Origin: Candidatus Nanoarchaeia archaeon
Lineage (GTDB): Archaea > Nanobdellota > Nanobdellia > Pacearchaeales > GW2011-AR1
Assembly: GCA_028711165.1 (NCBI GenBank)
Contig: JAQTST010000001.1
Span: 478,558 to 542,557 of the forward strand
Direction: 5' to 3'
DNA length: 64,000 nt
Shown here piece after piece: positions 8,395 to 17,466 of the stretch (its first letter is position 1; every line of letters begins with the position of its first letter). Both the position numbers and the translations under genes were made by a program. Under the pieces are notes generated by a model. The model was given only the letters and a program-made list of their open reading frames with translations. It had not been told where the DNA came from and searched no databases.

Positions 8395-9690
8395 ATGGTA
8401 AAACACCTGATAAACAAACTAAAAACAAAAGCGGGAAATGTATTTAGAAAAGCAGTTTTTTTAGGCACTACATTTCTTTTATTTGGATGTCCAGATCCCT
8501 ATATTCCTCAATCTCCAAGAGCAATTGTCTATGCAAATCCTAACTCTGGAGAAGCTCCTTTGGAAAGCAGAATAACCTTAAACGGAGAAGATCCCGACGG
8601 AGACATCGCAGAGTATAAATTGGAAATAGATGAAGGAGCTAACGGCTCTGTAGAAGAAACAATAGTTCAATCAACACCAATAGATATAACAAGAACATTC
8701 AGCGACGGAAATGTAAAAATTTATGGACAATGCACTGATTCAACAGGATTAAGGGGAGCAAAAAATGCTTACATAACTCTTTCACAACCAACACCAGAAC
8801 CTACCCCTCTTCCAGCAAAACATATTACGGGAAGATTAGAAAGCAATGAAGAAGACGGAGTTTTGAAATCAGGAGAAGTAAGAGCATATGTTGATACAAA
8901 TAACGACGGAATTGCTGAAGATGTTCTCTATGATGATGGAGAAAATTTTGATTTCCTTGTTCCTTACAATTCAGATGTCAAGATAAAAGGAAAAATAAAC
9001 GGGGGACTTGGAAGTTATGTCAGAACAGTTTCTTTCGAAGATGTTATTGAAAATAAAGATGTAACAGTAAGAGCAGTTCCTTATCCAACTTTTTGCACGC
9101 CAGAAGAATTCAGACAGCATATGTATGAGATAAATTGTACTAACTCCAAGTGGGATTTGGATAATTTATATAAGATAAAAATTTTCAAGCATGGCAACGA
9201 CGGAGAATTTAATGATACACAAGTCACATTAATATCAAACAAATTCAAGGATGCTAATGATATTGAAAAATTTGTCGATGGAAAAGAATTAGATAGTTAT
9301 ATTGAAGTAGTTGATGGTATCCCACCAGAGCCTTGGGAAGATAACTGTATTTATGTTGTTCCAAATAATAATATCCCTGGAGACAATGCTGGAGTTACTT
9401 ATAGACAGAAAACAACCAATAAGGTTGTATATAAAGTAAGAATTGAAATAGATCCCGCGGGGATTATTCCAGATACTAGTAATACAGTTATTACCCATGA
9501 AGGCGGACATGCATTTAATGCTTTTGATGGTGAAGCTATAATTCTTGAAGATGGAGATACAATTCTGAAAGCTTACCCAAATGGAGCAGTTCCTAAAATT
9601 GCAGACGAAAAAGCAGCAAAAGTTGTTTATGAAAATACATACAATGCCGGAGAAAGCTGGAATAATATTTTGGGGATGGAAAGTTGGTAA
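8395..9690 (+). CDS. Secreted lipoprotein with PKD/Ig-like domain and HEGGH metalloprotease motif
   Basis: The N-terminus has basic residues, a hydrophobic stretch and a lipobox-like LLFGC, with Cys32 as the likely lipidation site. Residues about 42–135 look PKD/Ig-like (SGEAPLESRITLNGEDPDGD), then comes a proline-rich linker and a second beta domain with DTNNDGIAED, possibly calcium binding. Near the C-terminus, ITHEGGHAFNAFDGE (HEGGH at 368–372) fits the HExxH zinc-protease signature. No third zinc ligand can be assigned with certainty. It is monocistronic with its own TATA-like element and shares a 16-nt upstream motif with the TrmB operon. A cell-surface protease is likely; the substrate is unknown. 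Confidence 0.65.
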   Translation: MVKHLINKLKTKAGNVFRKAVFLGTTFLLFGCPDPYIPQSPRAIVYANPNSGEAPLESRITLNGEDPDGDIAEYKLEIDEGANGSVEETIVQSTPIDITRTFSDGNVKIYGQCTDSTGLRGAKNAYITLSQPTPEPTPLPAKHITGRLESNEEDGVLKSGEVRAYVDTNNDGIAEDVLYDDGENFDFLVPYNSDVKIKGKINGGLGSYVRTVSFEDVIENKDVTVRAVPYPTFCTPEEFRQHMYEINCTNSKWDLDNLYKIKIFKHGNDGEFNDTQVTLISNKFKDANDIEKFVDGKELDSYIEVVDGIPPEPWEDNCIYVVPNNNIPGDNAGVTYRQKTTNKVVYKVRIEIDPAGIIPDTSNTVITHEGGHAFNAFDGEAIILEDGDTILKAYPNGAVPKIADEKAAKVVYENTYNAGESWNNILGMESW

Positions 9691-9695
9691 GTTAG

Positions 9696-10424
9696 TTAGA
9701 GAGTTTTAATTTCAGCAATAATAGGTTTATGATCAGAAGGGCTATCTTCTATGCATTTAATTTCTTCGATTTTAAATTTATTTTTTTTAACGACGATATA
9801 ATCTAATGTGATTGGTTCCTTGTTATTTGAAAATTCAGTTGGCATAAATGAAAAATAGGGTTTTATTAAACAAGAAATTTCATAATCTTTTCCTAAAATC
9901 TTTATTAAATCATTGATGTTTTTCATATTAAAGTCTCCTGCAATAATTGGAGAAATATTTTTTTGTTTAATCCATTTGATAGTTTCTTTTAATTGTTTTT
10001 TTGCTCCTTTATCTGTATTTTCAAAATGAACATCTATCAAGTCTATATCTCCCTTGGAGGTTTCTATAACGAGATGTAAAAATCCAAAATCCTTATTTTT
10101 AAGAACAGGTTTCAATTTTACAAATTCAGATTTCTTTATTCTATATTTAGAAATAAATCCTAATCCATAAAACATTAGATAATTAATAGGTTTTTCGTGC
10201 CATTTAGTCATATGTGCCATATTAGAATAAGAAGAATAAGGATACTTCAATTTTTCATTAATCTCATCTATCTGATTTTCCCATTTTGATTTTTCACTTG
10301 ATGCAACTTCTTGAAAAAATATAATATCTGCATTTTCTTTTCTTAAGAAATTTAATAATTTTTGCTTTCTAGTTTCCCATTCATAATATCTCCATACATT
10401 AAGGGTGATAATTTTTAGTTGCAT
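9696..10424 (-). CDS. Endonuclease/exonuclease/phosphatase (EEP) family protein
   Basis: The 242-aa protein shows the EEP fold signatures in order: LKIITLNVWRY at the N-terminus, IIFFQEV (metal-binding Glu), DLIDVHFEN, IIAGDFNMKNIND (catalytic Asp and Asn) and the terminal SPSDHKPIIAEI (catalytic Asp-His). There is no signal peptide, so it probably acts in the cytoplasm as a metal-dependent phosphodiesterase or nuclease. Substrate class cannot be decided. It is convergent with the lipoprotein gene (5 nt apart) and divergent from the radical SAM operon, with about 85 bp between starts. Confidence 0.85.
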   Translation of the reverse strand: MQLKIITLNVWRYYEWETRKQKLLNFLRKENADIIFFQEVASSEKSKWENQIDEINEKLKYPYSSYSNMAHMTKWHEKPINYLMFYGLGFISKYRIKKSEFVKLKPVLKNKDFGFLHLVIETSKGDIDLIDVHFENTDKGAKKQLKETIKWIKQKNISPIIAGDFNMKNINDLIKILGKDYEISCLIKPYFSFMPTEFSNNKEPITLDYIVVKKNKFKIEEIKCIEDSPSDHKPIIAEIKTL

Positions 10425-10478
10425 ATGAAATAGATGAATGGAATTTATTTAAATCTGATGATAAAAATCTAAATCGGA

Positions 10479-10490
10479 ATATTTATAAAT
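10479..10490 (+). promoter_or_regulatory. TATA-box promoter of the Cys-rich peptide/radical SAM operon
   Basis: The sequence atatttataaat centred about 25 nt upstream of the ATG at 10510 is a strong archaeal TATA box, with A-rich sequence downstream. The spacing implies a nearly leaderless transcript starting at or just before the start codon. Confidence 0.6.
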
Positions 10491-10509
10491 ATAAAAAAGG
10501 TAAAAAATT

Positions 10510-10710
10510 ATGGTAAAAACACTTTTAGAAATTGCTGAAGTACTTCCTCTTAAAGGTAGAGAATATAATTTGTATTCTCCAAGAAATTCGCTAAAAAGAA
10601 GTTATGATAATTCCTGCGATTGTGGAGATTGTTCAAGCGATAACTGTGATTGCACTCCGAGTGGAGATTGTGTTTGCACCCATTGTAATGAATGTGGGAA
10701 TGACGATTAA
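10510..10710 (+). CDS. Cys-rich peptide, putative RiPP precursor
   Basis: A 66-residue peptide with two clear halves. Residues 1–34 form a leader-like region without cysteine. Residues 35–66 are packed with nine cysteines at 36, 38, 41, 46, 48, 54, 56, 59 and 62, alternating with Asp, Ser, Thr, Gly and Asn (for example SCDCGDCSSDNCDC). It has its own TATA promoter and lies 23 nt upstream of a radical SAM enzyme gene. This matches precursors of thioether-bridged peptides (sactipeptides/ranthipeptides). The alternative is an unmodified metal-binding peptide. The real reading frame is supported by promoter position and composition, not by homology. Confidence 0.6.
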   Translation: MVKTLLEIAEVLPLKGREYNLYSPRNSLKRSYDNSCDCGDCSSDNCDCTPSGDCVCTHCNECGNDD

Positions 10711-10733
10711 AATAATCTTTCTTTATTTTTAAT

Positions 10734-11777
10734 ATGCCCAAACAAAATTTTAGCACGACTTGGTTAGCCTTAACTTATAATTGTAATAATAAATGTAATT
10801 GGTGTTATGCGAATTCAAACAATTTAACACAGAAACAAATATTTCCTCAGCGATATGAAAATGGAACTATCAATTTATTAACATCTTTGGGAATAAAAAG
10901 GACTATTCTAATTGGTGGAGAACCTACTCTCTATCCAAATATTCATGGGATAATAGAGAAAATTACTAATTATGAAATTAGTGTTGGTTTAGTATCAAAT
11001 GGTAGAAAATTAAAGGATTATTTTTTTGCAAAGGAGTTAAAAGAAAATGGGTTAAAAGCAATGTCAATATCTTTTGGTAGTTACTCTGGGAAAATACAGG
11101 ATAAGATAACAAAGATTGTTGGTAGTTTTGATGAAGCTATTGGGGGATTGGAGAATGCTTTATCTGTTGGATTAAAGGTTTCAAGCAATACAGTAATAAA
11201 TAAAAATAATGTCGAAGATCTTGAAAAAATTGTTAATCTTTTAGGAAAAAGAGTGGATATAATGACTTGGAATTTTTGTGGGACTTGTCTTTCAGAGGAT
11301 TCAAATAATAAATCCGTATTATCTCCAAAAGAAACTGCAAAAGCTATTCAAAGAATTTATAATTATACGAAAAAGAGAAATGTAAAGATAAAAGTAGTAA
11401 CCCCCATGCCTTTTTGTGTTTTTGATAATGATTATCTGGAAATATTTAAGAAAAATGATATTATCTCTGGAGGTCCATGTCAATTAGCTCATGGAAAAAA
11501 TTTTGTTATAGAATATAATGGAAATATAATTCCCTGCACACATTTTAATGGTTTTCCAATGATGAATATTTTTGAAAAAGAAAAGGTTATCTCTGCAGAA
11601 GATTTTATTGGAAAATACTTTAATTCCGAAGGAACTCCTTTTAAATTTAGAAAGATGGTTTCAAAATTCCCTTCAGAGAAATGTGAAGATGAGAATTGTA
11701 AAGAACCTTGTAGTGGAGGATGTCCTTTAATTTGGAGATTATTTAAACCAGAAGAAGTTATTAAAAAATATGAATAA
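10734..11777 (+). CDS. Radical SAM enzyme with SPASM-like C-terminal Cys cluster (putative peptide maturase)
   Basis: The N-terminus carries the CX3CX2C motif CNNKCNWC (Cys17, 21, 24), which holds the SAM-cleaving [4Fe-4S] cluster. ILIGGEPTLYPN follows (the GGEP SAM-binding motif). The C-terminal part has GGPCQLAHG, IIPCTHFNG and a final cysteine cluster, CEDENCKEPCSGGC (317, 322, 326, 330), as in SPASM/twitch domains that bind auxiliary clusters. Such enzymes install crosslinks in ribosomal peptides. The upstream neighbour is a nine-Cys peptide and the downstream gene overlaps by 8 nt. It is 347 aa, typical of the class. The reaction type is inferred from context. Confidence 0.85.
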   Translation: MPKQNFSTTWLALTYNCNNKCNWCYANSNNLTQKQIFPQRYENGTINLLTSLGIKRTILIGGEPTLYPNIHGIIEKITNYEISVGLVSNGRKLKDYFFAKELKENGLKAMSISFGSYSGKIQDKITKIVGSFDEAIGGLENALSVGLKVSSNTVINKNNVEDLEKIVNLLGKRVDIMTWNFCGTCLSEDSNNKSVLSPKETAKAIQRIYNYTKKRNVKIKVVTPMPFCVFDNDYLEIFKKNDIISGGPCQLAHGKNFVIEYNGNIIPCTHFNGFPMMNIFEKEKVISAEDFIGKYFNSEGTPFKFRKMVSKFPSEKCEDENCKEPCSGGCPLIWRLFKPEEVIKKYE

Positions 11778-12441
11778 ACCAAAAGTAATTTTTAGATTTG
11801 ATAAAGAAAAAGATTTATGGAATATTTGGGATACTTGCAACAAAGATTCATCTTGGTATGATTTTAAAAATACAGTTCATCCAAAGTTATTAGAAATCTG
11901 CAAGGGAAAAAAATTTAGTGAGTGTAGAGAAGAATTAGAAAAACAGAAAAAGAGATTATATGATTCTGGCTTTGTTGAAATATTTACTCAATCTTTGCAA
12001 GAAGCATGGAATAAGATAAATGATGAATATTTTAGAAGATTAGAAAAAGTGATGAAGAAACCTATATACAATAAAGAATTTATTGCTTATATAACTACGA
12101 ACATCAGGTGCCCTTATGATTATAAAGAACCTTCATTTATGGTTTCATTTTTCAGAGATATTTTATCTGCTCTTAAGACTTGCGGACATGAAATAATGCA
12201 TATACAGTTTCACAATACTTATTGGAATGAAATAGAAAAGCAGATTGGAAAGGAAAAAACTGCTGATTTAAAAGAAGCATTAACTGTTTTACTTAATCTA
12301 GAATTTAAGGACTTATGGTTTGCAGAAGATAACGGATATGATGTTCATAGAGAATTAAGAAAATTTATCTCTGATAAATGGAAAAAAGAAAAAGATTTTG
12401 AAGTTTTATTAGAAAAAAGTGTTGAATATCTAAAAGAATGA
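11770..12441 (+). CDS. HExxH-containing protein of the radical SAM operon (putative zinc protease)
   Basis: The 223-aa, Lys/Glu-rich soluble protein contains CGHEIMHIQFH (HEIMH at 140–144), a zinc-metalloprotease signature, with Glu169 in a following helix (KEALTVLLNLEF) as a possible third ligand, a gluzincin-like arrangement. No signal peptide, so it would act in the cytoplasm. It overlaps the radical SAM gene by 8 nt and the phosphatase gene by 4 nt, so it is firmly in the operon. Removing the leader of the upstream peptide is the obvious hypothesis. I do not recognise the wider family. Confidence 0.55.
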   Translation: MNKPKVIFRFDKEKDLWNIWDTCNKDSSWYDFKNTVHPKLLEICKGKKFSECREELEKQKKRLYDSGFVEIFTQSLQEAWNKINDEYFRRLEKVMKKPIYNKEFIAYITTNIRCPYDYKEPSFMVSFFRDILSALKTCGHEIMHIQFHNTYWNEIEKQIGKEKTADLKEALTVLLNLEFKDLWFAEDNGYDVHRELRKFISDKWKKEKDFEVLLEKSVEYLKE

Positions 12442-12989
12442 AACTCTACTTATTACGTCATGCTGAAAGGGGACACGGAAAAGAGCAAGACACCCTAACC
12501 TTAAAAGGCATTAAACAATCAAGAAAAATCGTCCCTTATTTAGAGACATTGCATATAGATAAAATTATTTGTGCTAATACTAAAAGAGCAATAAAGACAA
12601 TTGAGCCTTTTTTAAAAAATCTCTCGGTGGAGGTTACAAGTTTGGTTAATGAACAAGAAATGGGAAGTTTAAGAGGAAAATCTGGAACTGAATATAGAAA
12701 TGCAATTGAAAAATCTGGATTAGACAAAAAAAATTTTAGGCCCGAAGGGGGAGAAAATTATTATGATTTAATAGAAAGAGCAAAAAAATTTTTATATTCT
12801 CTAAAGAAAGAAAAGGCAGAAAATATTTTAATATCAACCCATGCCGGATTTATACGAGCAGTCATAAAACTACTTTTAAATTTACCTGAAGAAAAATTAA
12901 AATTTGATTTTGGTTCAGTAACGTTTATAGAACTTGATAGAGAGTTTAAAGTTATTAATTATTCTCTTAATCAAATAGTAAATCCTTAA
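12438..12989 (+). CDS. Histidine phosphatase (phosphoglycerate mutase-like) family protein
   Basis: The protein (183 aa) begins KLYLLRHAERGHG, the RHG-type catalytic motif with the phospho-accepting His, and later has LISTHAGFIRAVIK with the second catalytic His. It matches the SixA/PhoE-like branch in length. It starts inside the end of the HExxH gene (ATGA overlap), making it the last gene of the Cys-rich peptide operon. Substrate unknown; a role in the peptide pathway is suggested only by the operon. Confidence 0.85.
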   Translation: MKLYLLRHAERGHGKEQDTLTLKGIKQSRKIVPYLETLHIDKIICANTKRAIKTIEPFLKNLSVEVTSLVNEQEMGSLRGKSGTEYRNAIEKSGLDKKNFRPEGGENYYDLIERAKKFLYSLKKEKAENILISTHAGFIRAVIKLLLNLPEEKLKFDFGSVTFIELDREFKVINYSLNQIVNP

Positions 12990-13000
12990 CTTAACAATAA

Positions 13001-13012
13001 TATTTATAAAAC
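13001..13012 (+). promoter_or_regulatory. TATA-box promoter of the Cys-rich surface protein gene
   Basis: tatttataaaac lies about 25 nt upstream of the ATG at 13032, the normal archaeal distance for a short or absent leader. Confidence 0.5.
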
Positions 13013-13031
13013 TAAATTACCTGAGATAGAT

Positions 13032-14630
13032 ATGAAAAAGAATGTGATAGTAAAATCTGCAATAATATTATTCTTATTTGTATTTTTATCGTCGGGTATT
13101 TTGGCTGCGCCTGCTCCAGGAACATGCGGAATTACAACACGGGCAGACTGCTCTGGCACAAACCACATTATAATGGGATTGTCGTCGGCAACAAATAGCC
13201 ACGGAGAGTTTCCTGATTTAGGAACTTATGGTTATGTTCTGTGCTGTGCTTTTGGCGATGGAGTCAATGAAACTGAATGCAGCATAGGAACAAATACTCT
13301 CTTTAAACTTTCTTCTTACACAAATGCTCACGCTGAATCTCCACAAGGAACAGCTTATAACTTAGTAAAAGTCTGTTATGAAGACTTGGTATGTGAGGAT
13401 TTTTCAGATAATTGTGGGACAGGAGCTGCATTAAATTTTCCACTTGGAATTGCTTCTCTTTCTTCTGTTACAAATGCACATATTGGAAACGTAAGTGATT
13501 ACCCAGTAAAAATATGCTGCGGGAGTGCGACTTTTGCAGGATGTTCAATAAATTCTGCGAGATGGAGTCCTGAAGGAGAAATAATAGCAGGACAAGATGT
13601 TCATTTAATTGTACAGGGGAATGAAGCATGTTCCGGCAAGACTATTGCATTTGATGTAAGCGGTGGAAGTGCAACAGCAGGACAGGAAGTTCAGGAACAG
13701 CCAATTTCAATTACATTTACAGGAACAGAAGGGATAGGTGTGTGGGAAGCAGAATATCACACCGACACTCCGTTAGTAGGAAAATGCGGGGTATTAGGTA
13801 CAAGTTGTGATTATTATTTTAATGCTTCACTTTTAAGAAATCCTTTAGTTGTCAGAACAAGTAATCTTCCGGAATTATTAATTCTTGAAATGTCTGAGGG
13901 TTATTGTACTGAGGTAACCTCGTGCGATGATTATACAAGTCAGTTAGATTGTGAAAGTGATATCTGCGATGTTCCTATCGAAGGTATTCCTGGAATTAAC
14001 TGCGAGAGTGAATCTTTTATCTGTGGGTGCGGATGGAATAATGAAACAAATACTTGTGGTTTTGGATATAGTGAAATAACTGAAGGAACCTGCGGAAATC
14101 CTGTTGTAGGGGAAGGGTGCAATTATGGATGTACACTCTGTCATAATGCAACATCAAATTATTGCCATGTAGGTTCAACTTGTCCGGTAGGAGAGAATCC
14201 TTTAACTAACAGCGACGGAATTTGTGATTTTGGCGAGGGTTGTGTTTCTTTTGCTGAGTGCCAGGATGGAGAACAAGACACATGCGCTTCTGGATATTAT
14301 TGTATGTCGGGAAAATGTTCATCTGTTCTTCCGCCAATAACTTTAAACCTGGGGAATTGTGAAATTTCACAGAGTATTACAAAAGATTGTGATGAAGAAC
14401 CTGTTGGATATAAAATAGCAACATTAACAACTGAATGGACAGGAGAACAATCAGGAGAACAATATGAAGACTGCATTGCAAAGAACGGAGAGAATGTAAG
14501 AATTTCATGCCCCGCACAAGTCCAGCTTCCATTTTTCGATTACATCGGAATAATTGCAACAATTTTAGCAGTTGCAGGAATTTATGTTTCAATGATTCTA
14601 AAAAAGAAATTCAAGAATAAAAAAATTTGA
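13032..14630 (+). CDS. Cys-rich, C-terminally anchored surface protein with three N-terminal repeats
   Basis: A signal peptide (MKKNVIVKSAIILFLFVFLSSGILAAPA) leads a 532-aa protein that ends in a membrane helix and basic tail (IGIIATILAVAGIYVSMILKKKFKNKK), so most of it is outside the cell. The first 150 residues contain three related units with the core LSSxTNxH (GLSSATNSHGE, KLSSYTNAHAE, SLSSVTNAHIG), each followed by a Cys-containing strand. The middle and C-terminal parts hold many paired cysteines, suggesting disulfide-rich modules. Family not recognised; adhesion or cell-envelope function is inferred. Confidence 0.6.
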   Translation: MKKNVIVKSAIILFLFVFLSSGILAAPAPGTCGITTRADCSGTNHIIMGLSSATNSHGEFPDLGTYGYVLCCAFGDGVNETECSIGTNTLFKLSSYTNAHAESPQGTAYNLVKVCYEDLVCEDFSDNCGTGAALNFPLGIASLSSVTNAHIGNVSDYPVKICCGSATFAGCSINSARWSPEGEIIAGQDVHLIVQGNEACSGKTIAFDVSGGSATAGQEVQEQPISITFTGTEGIGVWEAEYHTDTPLVGKCGVLGTSCDYYFNASLLRNPLVVRTSNLPELLILEMSEGYCTEVTSCDDYTSQLDCESDICDVPIEGIPGINCESESFICGCGWNNETNTCGFGYSEITEGTCGNPVVGEGCNYGCTLCHNATSNYCHVGSTCPVGENPLTNSDGICDFGEGCVSFAECQDGEQDTCASGYYCMSGKCSSVLPPITLNLGNCEISQSITKDCDEEPVGYKIATLTTEWTGEQSGEQYEDCIAKNGENVRISCPAQVQLPFFDYIGIIATILAVAGIYVSMILKKKFKNKKI

Positions 14631-14674
14631 AAATAATTCTATAAATTTATAAATCATTTTAGCTTAAAATATTA

Positions 14675-17326
14675 ATGAGAGGTATAAGAGGTTTTACATA
14701 TTTTGTTCTCATAATTTTTTTTATGAGTTTTGCCTCGGCAAGTTTTTCTGTCGGGAATGCAAGCAACGGAATAGAAAGTTCTTATGGGCCAGGAGAAAAA
14801 ATCAGAGGATGGATAAATGTCAGTTTAACAAGCGAAGATGCGACATCGCTTCTTGAAAGTTCACTTGGCGGGAGCATAAGATTAATTGATTTAGTAAGAA
14901 AAACTCCTTCAAATTCTGCATTTATTTACAGCTGTATTCCTACAACCTGTGAATCAAATTATTTAGCAACAAACTCAGACGTCTCAAAAACTTTTAATCT
15001 CGACGAAGAGGAAAGTGTTTTATTCGGGATGAAAATTACAGCAACAAAAAGTGTGGGGGACATTTCAGATTTTTATTTCAACTTATCGAGCAATAATCCT
15101 GGAACAGTAGCAATGCCACTTTCAATTGATATTTTAAATGACGGGCAAGTGGAATGGCAGGCATATGCTGCCTCTGGAGAATTTGGGGCGGAAAATTTTG
15201 GATGTTACGTCGGAATGGATACAGCAACACAATTAATTGCAAATGCTCCGCAGTATTGCGAGAGAGTAGAACTTTCAAAAACTCCGGAAATTGAATTGGG
15301 AGCTTATGTTGCTTACGAAAAAGGAACAGGAACTGTAAATTTTGAAATGAGCATTGAGAACAGTGAGACAGGTGAGAAAAAAGTGTGCACAGTATCAACT
15401 TCAGGAACAGGCTTGAAGAGAATTTTCTGCACTCCGACGGATTTTTCAGTTAAGGAAGACGGAGATTATTATGTGTGCATAAAAACAAAACTCGCTGCAG
15501 ATAACGGAAAATACAAAATTAATTCTGAGCAGAAAACTCCCTGCGGTTTTACAGGAACATACGAAGGAGATTATAGTTATGATTTTGAAATTTTTGCAAG
15601 GCCGAAAGAATATGCAGCATCAATTAACATAAAGCTCAATGACGCAGAATTGGCAAGAGCAGACAGTCCGATACTCAATGTTGAAAATTACATCGACGAA
15701 TATATAACTGACAATTATAAAAATAACTGCTCAAAAGGATGCGTGATTCCAATAAAGGTTTATTCGGGAATAAATAATCAGCAAGTAGATGTCTCAAATT
15801 TCTTTATGTCTTACATAGCAGATACTTACACTGAGAATACAAATATCTATGACGTCGAGGAAACCCCAGCAGAGATTTCTTCTTCATATCAGAAATTATT
15901 TTTTGACGACGCGAATTTTAGTGTCCCAACAAGTTATGGAAATCACACTTTCTCTGTTGAACTTAATGATGCAAATTTGTTAACGAAAACAATTTCTGTC
16001 GGGGAAGTTGCTCAGATTAAATCGCTGACACCGACGAAAACTGCTGTGAAATATCCGACAATTTTTTCTGCTGAGGTTGGAGGCAAAAATATAACCGGCT
16101 ATAATTGGAATTTTGGTGATGGGGTTAGTGAAACCACTTCGGTAAATTCAGTTACGCACACATATGCTGCTACAGGCACATACACACTCAAGATTACAAT
16201 CAACAGTCTGAAAGGAAGTTCTTCCAAAAATTTTAATATAACAGTCGGTCCTGCTTCAGAGATAGTTCCATCTCTTTTGAGTGATGCAAGTTCGAGCATA
16301 AGCAATATAAAAAATCAGATGAATAGTTTTTCGCTGTTTGAACAGGAAAGTATTGACAGCACATTAGGATTAAGTTCAGCGGAAGCAACTATAGATGAAA
16401 TGAATGATGCGGTTCTTAGTGCAGTTCTTGAAAGTGATTATGAAGCAATACTTGCAGAATTATTGACAATAAATCTTCCTGAGACAATTGCAAAAACTGC
16501 GACGAGCAAGGGACTTTCTTTTTATCCTGCGACAGAAAATATTGACCTTAATGTGTTAAAGGAAATTGGCGGGGGAGATTATACAGCCGGGAGAGAAGAA
16601 CAATACAGAGAAGCAGTTCTGGCGTGGAATGATGTTTATACCACAAACGATTTATCATACAGCGAGATTTCTTTATTTTACAGCGACAGAAAAGAATTAC
16701 TGAGAATTTTCGAAATGAATGTAACAAAGTCAAGTGCAGACTCTGCATATTTTATAATAAAGAATATGGAGGATATTTATCTGCAGAATGAAGATGAATA
16801 TTCAGAAAAAACCGGATATTTTTATACTGGTTTAAATGGTAAAAAAAGTATCAGGTTTTCAACAACAGAAGAAGTTGATTTTGTAGATGTCCCTATGTTT
16901 ATTTCTCCTTCACTGGACAATCTTGCAGTGTTAGATATCACTCCCCCTGAGAAAATAAAATGGACTGTCCCAATCATTATTGCAGTTATGATTATTTTAA
17001 TTGCAGGAGTTATTTGGGTGATATTGCAGGTTTGGTACATAAGGAAATATGAAAGTTATTTGTTCAAGGACAGAAATCATCTTTATAATCTGGTTAGCTA
17101 TATCAATGATGCAAAGAAAAAAGGGGAAAGCGATAGTGTGATTTCTTCTAAACTTAAAAAGGCAGGATGGAGTTCTGAGCAGGTTAGGTATTCACTCAGA
17201 AAATATGAACAGAAAAATACAGGGCTCCCCGAGATAATTCCAATAAGAAAACTTTTAGAAGGATTCAAAAAACTTCCTCTCCAGAAAAAATCTACGACGA
17301 CAAACATAAGAACCAATGGTTCCTAA
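14675..17326 (+). CDS. Large surface protein with PKD domain and C-terminal membrane anchor
   Basis: An 883-aa protein with a signal peptide (YFVLIIFFMSFASA), a long beta-rich ectodomain and a PKD domain near residues 450–525 (YNWNFGDGVSETT and TYTLKITI are diagnostic). A membrane helix lies near 769–790 (IIIAVMIILIAGVIWVILQVW), followed by a cytoplasmic tail of about 90 residues with helix-turn-helix-like LKKAGWSSEQVRYSLRKY. PKD modules mediate protein or polysaccharide contacts. The ordered intracellular tail is uncommon for a mere anchor and could signal. It follows the Cys-rich surface protein gene with its own TATA element (aatttataaatc). Confidence 0.65.
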   Translation: MRGIRGFTYFVLIIFFMSFASASFSVGNASNGIESSYGPGEKIRGWINVSLTSEDATSLLESSLGGSIRLIDLVRKTPSNSAFIYSCIPTTCESNYLATNSDVSKTFNLDEEESVLFGMKITATKSVGDISDFYFNLSSNNPGTVAMPLSIDILNDGQVEWQAYAASGEFGAENFGCYVGMDTATQLIANAPQYCERVELSKTPEIELGAYVAYEKGTGTVNFEMSIENSETGEKKVCTVSTSGTGLKRIFCTPTDFSVKEDGDYYVCIKTKLAADNGKYKINSEQKTPCGFTGTYEGDYSYDFEIFARPKEYAASINIKLNDAELARADSPILNVENYIDEYITDNYKNNCSKGCVIPIKVYSGINNQQVDVSNFFMSYIADTYTENTNIYDVEETPAEISSSYQKLFFDDANFSVPTSYGNHTFSVELNDANLLTKTISVGEVAQIKSLTPTKTAVKYPTIFSAEVGGKNITGYNWNFGDGVSETTSVNSVTHTYAATGTYTLKITINSLKGSSSKNFNITVGPASEIVPSLLSDASSSISNIKNQMNSFSLFEQESIDSTLGLSSAEATIDEMNDAVLSAVLESDYEAILAELLTINLPETIAKTATSKGLSFYPATENIDLNVLKEIGGGDYTAGREEQYREAVLAWNDVYTTNDLSYSEISLFYSDRKELLRIFEMNVTKSSADSAYFIIKNMEDIYLQNEDEYSEKTGYFYTGLNGKKSIRFSTTEEVDFVDVPMFISPSLDNLAVLDITPPEKIKWTVPIIIAVMIILIAGVIWVILQVWYIRKYESYLFKDRNHLYNLVSYINDAKKKGESDSVISSKLKKAGWSSEQVRYSLRKYEQKNTGLPEIIPIRKLLEGFKKLPLQKKSTTTNIRTNGS

Positions 17327-17384
17327 TACTTCCTATTGATATTTTCGTTAACCACGACGACGAAATTATCATTTCATTACTGAA

Positions 17385-17396
17385 ATATTTATAAAG
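17385..17396 (+). promoter_or_regulatory. TATA-box promoter of the Era-like GTPase operon
   Basis: atatttataaag lies about 75 nt upstream of the GTPase start. The predicted transcript starts near 17420 and has a leader of about 45 nt carrying aggag at 17452–17456, one of the few leadered genes in this window with an evident ribosome-binding site. Confidence 0.5.
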
Positions 17397-17466
17397 AGAA
17401 ATGACGGTTTTATACCATGATGCGAATAGGAAATTCTTTCAAAATACAAAATAGGAGTTTTGCATA

